DNA from: Betaproteobacteria bacterium
GTDB taxonomy: Bacteria; Pseudomonadota; Gammaproteobacteria; Burkholderiales; JAHFRG01
DNA length: 17,122 nucleotides
NCBI GenBank assembly: GCA_023258935.1
Contig: JAHFRG010000025.1
Location: forward strand, 1-17,122
Reading direction: 5' to 3'
Numbering within the stretch: the stretch's first letter is position 1; the number at the start of each line of letters is the position of its first letter. The notes below the pieces were generated by a model. It saw only the letters and a list, made by a program, of their open reading frames with translations. It ran no database searches and was not told the DNA's origin. Below are positions 13,652 to 17,122 of this stretch, piece after piece. The position numbers were made by a program, and so were the translations under genes.

Positions 13652-15391
13652 TTACTCCCGTTCCAGCACGAGGCGGATTCGTTGGGCCAGGGCTTCCTTG
13701 GTGTAGGGTTTGGTGAGGAGTTGAATACCGACATCAAACTGTCCGTCATAGGCTAAGGCATTTTCCATGTAACCGGATGTATGCAATACCTTCATAGCGG
13801 GGCGGCGGCGCAAGGCTTCACGCGAAAGCTCCAATCCGTTCATTCCGCCCGGCATGACAAGGTCGGTAAACAATAGATCGATAGGGTGTCCTTCTTCTAA
13901 TAGAGCAAGAGCCTGTTTTCCGTTTGTGGCTTCGAGCACCGCATAACCCAGGTCTTGCAGGAACGTAGCAGCAAGTTCTCGCACGCCTTCATCATCCTCA
14001 ACCAGCAGCACGGTTTCGCCTTCAGCTCGTGGCGCGTGGTTGGACGCGTATTCTTTCATGAGCGCTTCGTTGTTGCTTTTTGCCTGTGGCAGGTAAAGTT
14101 GCACCGTGGTTCCGCGCGAAATTTCGCTGTAGATCCTGACGTGCCCCCCCGATTGTTTGACAAAGCCGTACACTGTCGCCAAGCCGAGACCGCTGCCTTT
14201 TCCGGGGCCTTTGGTCGTGAAAAACGGCTCAAATACCCGTTTCATCACTTCCGGTGGCATACCGCTGCCGTTGTCCGATACCGCGAGCATCACATATTCT
14301 CCTGGCGCCATGTCGCTCATGTCTTCGCCGGGTATAGCATCTGCTAACGTAGTAGCTGCTTTAATGGTAAGTTCTCCCCCCCGAGGCATGGCATCGCGTG
14401 CGTTGAGTGCGAGATTGAGGAGGGCGTTTTCCAACTGGCCCTGGTCGGCTGCAACTTTAGCCAAACCAGCTTGAATTGCGGTTTCGATATGGATGGATTC
14501 CCCCAAAGTCCTTCGCATCATGTCGGTCATGTTGTGAACCAGTTCGCCGATATCTATCTCCCGAGGCTGCAACGGTTGCCTGTGGGAAAATGCGAGCAGG
14601 TTCCGGGTCAGTTCCGCGCCGCGCGCTGCAGCTTTCGCCGCATTGCCGGCAAGCTTGAGCAACAAGGGGACGTGAGCGACACGTTCCTGAAGCATCTGCA
14701 GGTTGCCGCTGATCACCGTGAGCAGATTGTTGAAATCGTGAGCCACGCCGCCGGTTAACTGTCCTATTGCCTCCAACTTCTGAACTTGCAGCAACGCCTC
14801 TTCGGCGCGGAGGCGCTCGGCCATCTCATTGCGCAAAGCGCGGTTGGCTTCAGCCAGTTCCCGAGTGCGCTCTTCCACCCTTATCTCCAGTTGTTCGCGG
14901 GCTTCGCGCAGCGCGTTTTCAGCTTGTTTGCGTTCGCTGATATCGCGAATGACTGCAGTAACAAGGTTACCCTTTGATGTTCTCAATGGGCTCAACATGA
15001 TGTCTACGGGGAATTCGACTCCGTCCTGACGTCGCCCGTAGAGTTCCAGGCCCGCGCCCATGGAGCGGGTGCGTGGTTGAGCGGTATAATCCACGCGATA
15101 GCTCATGTGCTTATCTCGATAATGCTCAGGCAGAAGGATTTCCACAGGTTTCCCAATCAGGTCGTTTCGGCTGTAGCCAAACAAGGCCTGCACTTGGGCA
15201 TTGACCCGGACGATCAGTCCATCTGCATCAACTACGACAATGGCATCGGGCGCTGACTCAAACAGCTTGAGTAATACTTCATCGCTGTTGTGCGCAGCTG
15301 CAACACGCCGGGGTTTGCGGCCCCTGGAGGATTTAATTTTGTTTGATTTTCTTGAGCTTGAGATATGCGTCGGTTTCCTTTTCCTTGCCAA
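13652..15391 (-). CDS. Soluble PAS hybrid histidine kinase with C-terminal receiver
   Basis: A 579-residue cytoplasmic sensor kinase with no membrane helix. It begins with a lysine/arginine-rich stretch, then a PAS domain (about 38-155, LFESAPDAIVVVD), a charged coiled coil (about 155-205), a HisKA dimerisation domain with phospho-acceptor His218 in GGVAHDFNN, and an HATPase domain. ATP-binding boxes NLALNARDA, DNGSGM, FEPFFTTK and GSGLGL are all present. The C-terminal receiver (about 458-575) has acceptor Asp510. The TTG at 15391 is preferred because AAGGAG sits 7 bases upstream and a -10 lies at 15425-15430; GTG 15415 would extend it by 8 residues but has no ribosome-binding site. The signal sensed is unknown; FixL-like redox or oxygen sensing is possible but haem residues cannot be confirmed. 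Confidence 0.9.
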   Translation of the reverse strand: MARKRKPTHISSSRKSNKIKSSRGRKPRRVAAAHNSDEVLLKLFESAPDAIVVVDADGLIVRVNAQVQALFGYSRNDLIGKPVEILLPEHYRDKHMSYRVDYTAQPRTRSMGAGLELYGRRQDGVEFPVDIMLSPLRTSKGNLVTAVIRDISERKQAENALREAREQLEIRVEERTRELAEANRALRNEMAERLRAEEALLQVQKLEAIGQLTGGVAHDFNNLLTVISGNLQMLQERVAHVPLLLKLAGNAAKAAARGAELTRNLLAFSHRQPLQPREIDIGELVHNMTDMMRRTLGESIHIETAIQAGLAKVAADQGQLENALLNLALNARDAMPRGGELTIKAATTLADAIPGEDMSDMAPGEYVMLAVSDNGSGMPPEVMKRVFEPFFTTKGPGKGSGLGLATVYGFVKQSGGHVRIYSEISRGTTVQLYLPQAKSNNEALMKEYASNHAPRAEGETVLLVEDDEGVRELAATFLQDLGYAVLEATNGKQALALLEEGHPIDLLFTDLVMPGGMNGLELSREALRRRPAMKVLHTSGYMENALAYDGQFDVGIQLLTKPYTKEALAQRIRLVLERE

Positions 15392-15424
15392 TGTGACACT
15401 CCTTGTGGTAGCCACTCCGGGATC

Positions 15425-15430
15425 ATTGTA
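15425..15430 (-). promoter_or_regulatory. Candidate -10 element of the hybrid kinase gene
   Basis: Read on the - strand this is TACAAT, five of six matches, with a predicted start near 15418. That leaves a 27-base leader containing AAGGAG before the TTG start. No convincing -35 is visible. Confidence 0.35.
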
Positions 15431-15524
15431 CAGTACGCAGCATTCATTATTGCGAGCCGAGCCGGCTCAATGCTCATGCGTGCCGCCTGGTATAGGTATG
15501 TCTTGGTAAAAAGTGGTGTTTGGT

Positions 15525-15538
15525 TTGATTTGGATCAA
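15525..15538 (+). promoter_or_regulatory. Perfect FNR box upstream of the second universal stress gene
   Basis: TTGATTTGGATCAA is a full match to TTGAT-N4-ATCAA. At class II spacing the -10 would fall in the AT-rich ATAATA/TAATAA at 15561-15567; a better hexamer, TACAAT at 15569-15574, would place the box near -49.5. The - strand alternative toward the kinase gene has no good -10 at the right spacing, so the universal stress gene is the likelier target. Confidence 0.78.
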
Positions 15539-15656
15539 GGAATTGGGACGCCAAAAAGCAATAATAAATACAATATCCAGGTTAATTTAAGTGACGGCCG
15601 GCCGGTAGCCTGTATCCAGTTTTAGCAATCTACTTCCAGCCGTAAAGGAGACCACG

Positions 15657-16091
15657 ATGTATAAACACATACTGATTCCGACCGACGGTTCGGATCTTTC
15701 AATAAAAGCTATTAAAGAAGGCTCCGCATTCGCGAAGTCGCTCCGCGCAAAGGTTACCGCGGTTACCGTCACGCCCACCTTCCATGCTATCGCTGATGAG
15801 CCGATGATGTTTACTACCATGCAGGAATATGGGAAAGACAGCGCAGCGCGCGCCAAAAAATTACTTGATGTCGCGAAGAGCGCTGCCAAAGCCGCGGGTA
15901 TCAGGTTTGAGGGGGTGCATGCTGTAAATGATCAACCCTTTGCGGCGATTATCAGCACAGCCCGGAAAAAAGGTTGCGACCTGATTTTCATGGCCTCCCA
16001 CGGACGGAAAGGCATTGCCGCGTTGATACTGGGCAGCGAGACTACCAAGGTGTTGACTCACACCAAGATCCCGGTGTTGGTGTGTCGATGA
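15657..16091 (+). CDS. Universal stress protein
   Basis: A 144-residue UspA-superfamily protein. It starts with YKHILIPTDGSDLS, has the central VHAVNDQPFAAI helix-strand region and ends with a nucleotide-binding-like loop ASHGRKG..GS (113-127). The first glycine of G-x2-G-x9-G-S is replaced by Ala113, as in many paralogues, so ATP binding is likely but less certain than for the other copies. AAAGGAG lies 6 bases before the ATG. An FNR box sits about 120 bases upstream, so induction by oxygen loss is predicted. The dodecin gene follows after 67 bases on the same strand and may share the transcript. Confidence 0.93.
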   Translation: MYKHILIPTDGSDLSIKAIKEGSAFAKSLRAKVTAVTVTPTFHAIADEPMMFTTMQEYGKDSAARAKKLLDVAKSAAKAAGIRFEGVHAVNDQPFAAIISTARKKGCDLIFMASHGRKGIAALILGSETTKVLTHTKIPVLVCR

Positions 16092-16158
16092 AAACCGCAG
16101 GGCCTTTTTCAGTTGCGCCGCCTTTTATTGTTCTCAACTTTGGCAAAGGAGAAAAATC

Positions 16159-16362
16159 ATGGCAGATATGTTGAAAGTCATTGAAGTACTAGCGGAGTCA
16201 AACAAAAGCTGGGAAGATGCCGCAGCAAACGCTGTGACGCGTGCCAGCAAGACCCTTAATAGCATCAAGTCCATTTACATCAAGGACTTCGAGGCCAAGG
16301 TGGAAAATAACAAAATCGTGAAATACCGGATTAACGCAAAAATCAGTTTTATGCTTGAATAG
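16159..16362 (+). CDS. Dodecin, flavin-binding storage protein
   Basis: A 67-residue protein of the dodecin family, which assembles into hollow dodecamers that bind FMN, riboflavin or other flavins and protect cells from free flavin. The typical order is visible: strand MLKVIEVLAESN, helix SWEDAAANAVTRASKT, strand SIYIKDFEAKVENNKIVKY and a final strand INAKISFML. Length is normal for the family. AAAGGAG precedes the ATG at good spacing. It lies between a universal stress gene and a globin gene with short gaps, suggesting one stress-induced transcript. Confidence 0.93.
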   Translation: MADMLKVIEVLAESNKSWEDAAANAVTRASKTLNSIKSIYIKDFEAKVENNKIVKYRINAKISFMLE

Positions 16363-16414
16363 CGGAGTACGGCCTCATGTTTTGCAGGAGGTTTCAGGGA
16401 ATACCGGAGGAGGC

Positions 16415-16831
16415 ATGACGCCAGAGCAAATCAAGCTCGTTAGAACATCGTTCGAGAAGCTTGCTGCTATACCGGATCAGGCCGGAGAAATTTTCTACCA
16501 GCGCTTATTCGAATTGCACCCCCGTGCTCGTCAGCTTTTTTGGGGCAATATGCAGCATCAAGGCAAGGCGCTGTTCCTGATGCTCGAATTGATTGTGAAG
16601 AGTCTCGACATCCAGGATAAAATCGTTCCCATCATTTTCGACCTCGGTAAACGCCACGCAATGTACGGGGTGCGGGATCGTGACTATCAACCGTTTGAAC
16701 AGGCCCTGATAGACACGCTGTCAAGCATCAGTGGGGACGATTTCACACAGGATGAGCGCGAGGCATGGAGTGCCGCATTTGTCTTTCTTGCCGACATCAT
16801 GAGAGAGGCCTGCGCCAAGCCTGCGAAATAG
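16415..16831 (+). CDS. Single-domain bacterial haemoglobin (globin)
   Basis: A 138-residue globin resembling Vitreoscilla haemoglobin and the globin part of flavohaemoglobins, without any reductase domain. The proximal haem ligand is His81 (in LGKRHAMYG). Distal-pocket residues are Tyr28 (B10, in FYQRLF) and Gln49 (E7), and Phe42 is at CD1 next to an unusual Trp43. A B10 tyrosine with E7 glutamine suits tight oxygen binding or NO dioxygenation. The ATG at 16415 is preceded by GGAGGAGG; an in-frame TTG at 16355 would overlap the dodecin gene and is rejected. It follows dodecin by 52 bases. Oxygen scavenging or NO detoxification at low oxygen fits the surroundings but is inferred. Confidence 0.9.
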   Translation: MTPEQIKLVRTSFEKLAAIPDQAGEIFYQRLFELHPRARQLFWGNMQHQGKALFLMLELIVKSLDIQDKIVPIIFDLGKRHAMYGVRDRDYQPFEQALIDTLSSISGDDFTQDEREAWSAAFVFLADIMREACAKPAK

Positions 16832-16900
16832 CAAATCCTGTTTCCGGGATCGTGGGTACAAATCGCCGGTCACAGGCTCACATGCTTCGTGCACAAACGC

Positions 16901-17122
16901 CTATTTGACCAGGACGACTGGAATGGTTGCAAGGTGAAGCACCTTGACGGCATTGGAGCCGAGCAGCACATTTTTCAGCCCTCCCATGCCGCGAGTCCCC
17001 ATGTAAATCAGGTCACAGCCTTGCGCTTCAGCCTGTTTGACTATGGTTTCCGCGACCGGGCCAACCAGCATTTGGACATGGCTTGCGACCCCCGCTTTTT
17101 CCAACAAACTCTTGCTCGTCGC
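16901..17122 (-). CDS. Universal stress protein, C-terminal part (cut by window edge)
   Basis: The last 73 residues of a UspA-superfamily protein; the frame runs off the right end of the window, so the N-terminus is missing. The visible part has the helix VAETIVKQAEAQGCDLI and the complete nucleotide-binding motif GTRG..GS (G-x2-G-x9-G-S), then VLHLATIPVVLVK. It is therefore an ATP-binding type, distinct from the neighbouring + strand copy with the altered loop. It converges with the globin gene; the 69-base gap between them shows no clear terminator. Confidence 0.9.
   Translation of the reverse strand, partial: ATSKSLLEKAGVASHVQMLVGPVAETIVKQAEAQGCDLIYMGTRGMGGLKNVLLGSNAVKVLHLATIPVVLVK

Overview
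The window reads as a chromosomal segment of a facultatively anaerobic or microaerobic betaproteobacterium. The evidence is the moderately high GC content, the protein flavour (SirB, a Burkholderia-type BCAM0308-like protein, a NifL-like PAS) and an Fnr/Anr-type oxygen sensor. No ribosomal RNA, tRNA, phage, CRISPR or intact insertion sequence is visible. It is densely coding with 17 complete protein genes and one gene cut by the right edge; no gene-free gap exceeds 300 bases.

Layout. (1) 1-3878, + strand: an oxygen-independent, B12-dependent ribonucleotide reductase (nrdJ) behind a probable NrdR box, then two small membrane proteins (CopD-like and SirB). (2) 4059-6040, + strand: a universal stress protein, then an apparent operon of CBS-domain protein, ribosome hibernation factor and a BCAM0308-like zinc-ribbon protein, starting at a textbook FNR-activated promoter. 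(3) 6128-10405, - strand: a cation P-type ATPase and zinc alcohol dehydrogenase in one unit, then a small heat-shock protein with its own FNR-type promoter and a possible fourU RNA thermometer. (4) 10568-15415: a signalling block with a PAS-GGDEF cyclase, a TorR-like response regulator, an FNR protein carrying all four expected cluster cysteines, a single-domain FixJ-like receiver and a hybrid PAS histidine kinase. (5) 15657-17122: a second universal stress protein behind a perfect FNR box, a dodecin, a single-domain haemoglobin, and the C-terminal half of a third universal stress protein on the - strand.

Taken together this is a hypoxia/dormancy island: DNA precursor synthesis without oxygen, ribosome hibernation, chaperoning, nucleotide-sensing stress proteins, ion transport, alcohol/aldehyde redox, flavin and oxygen/NO handling, plus the oxygen sensor that probably drives it. 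Gene content resembles the low-oxygen-activated (lxa) locus of Burkholderia cenocepacia and, convergently, the DosR dormancy regulon of Mycobacterium. In the window itself, three 14-bp FNR boxes sharing GGATCAA lie before stress genes, and two of them sit at exactly -41.5 from a good -10 element. The encoded FNR has the E..SR recognition residues that read this site.
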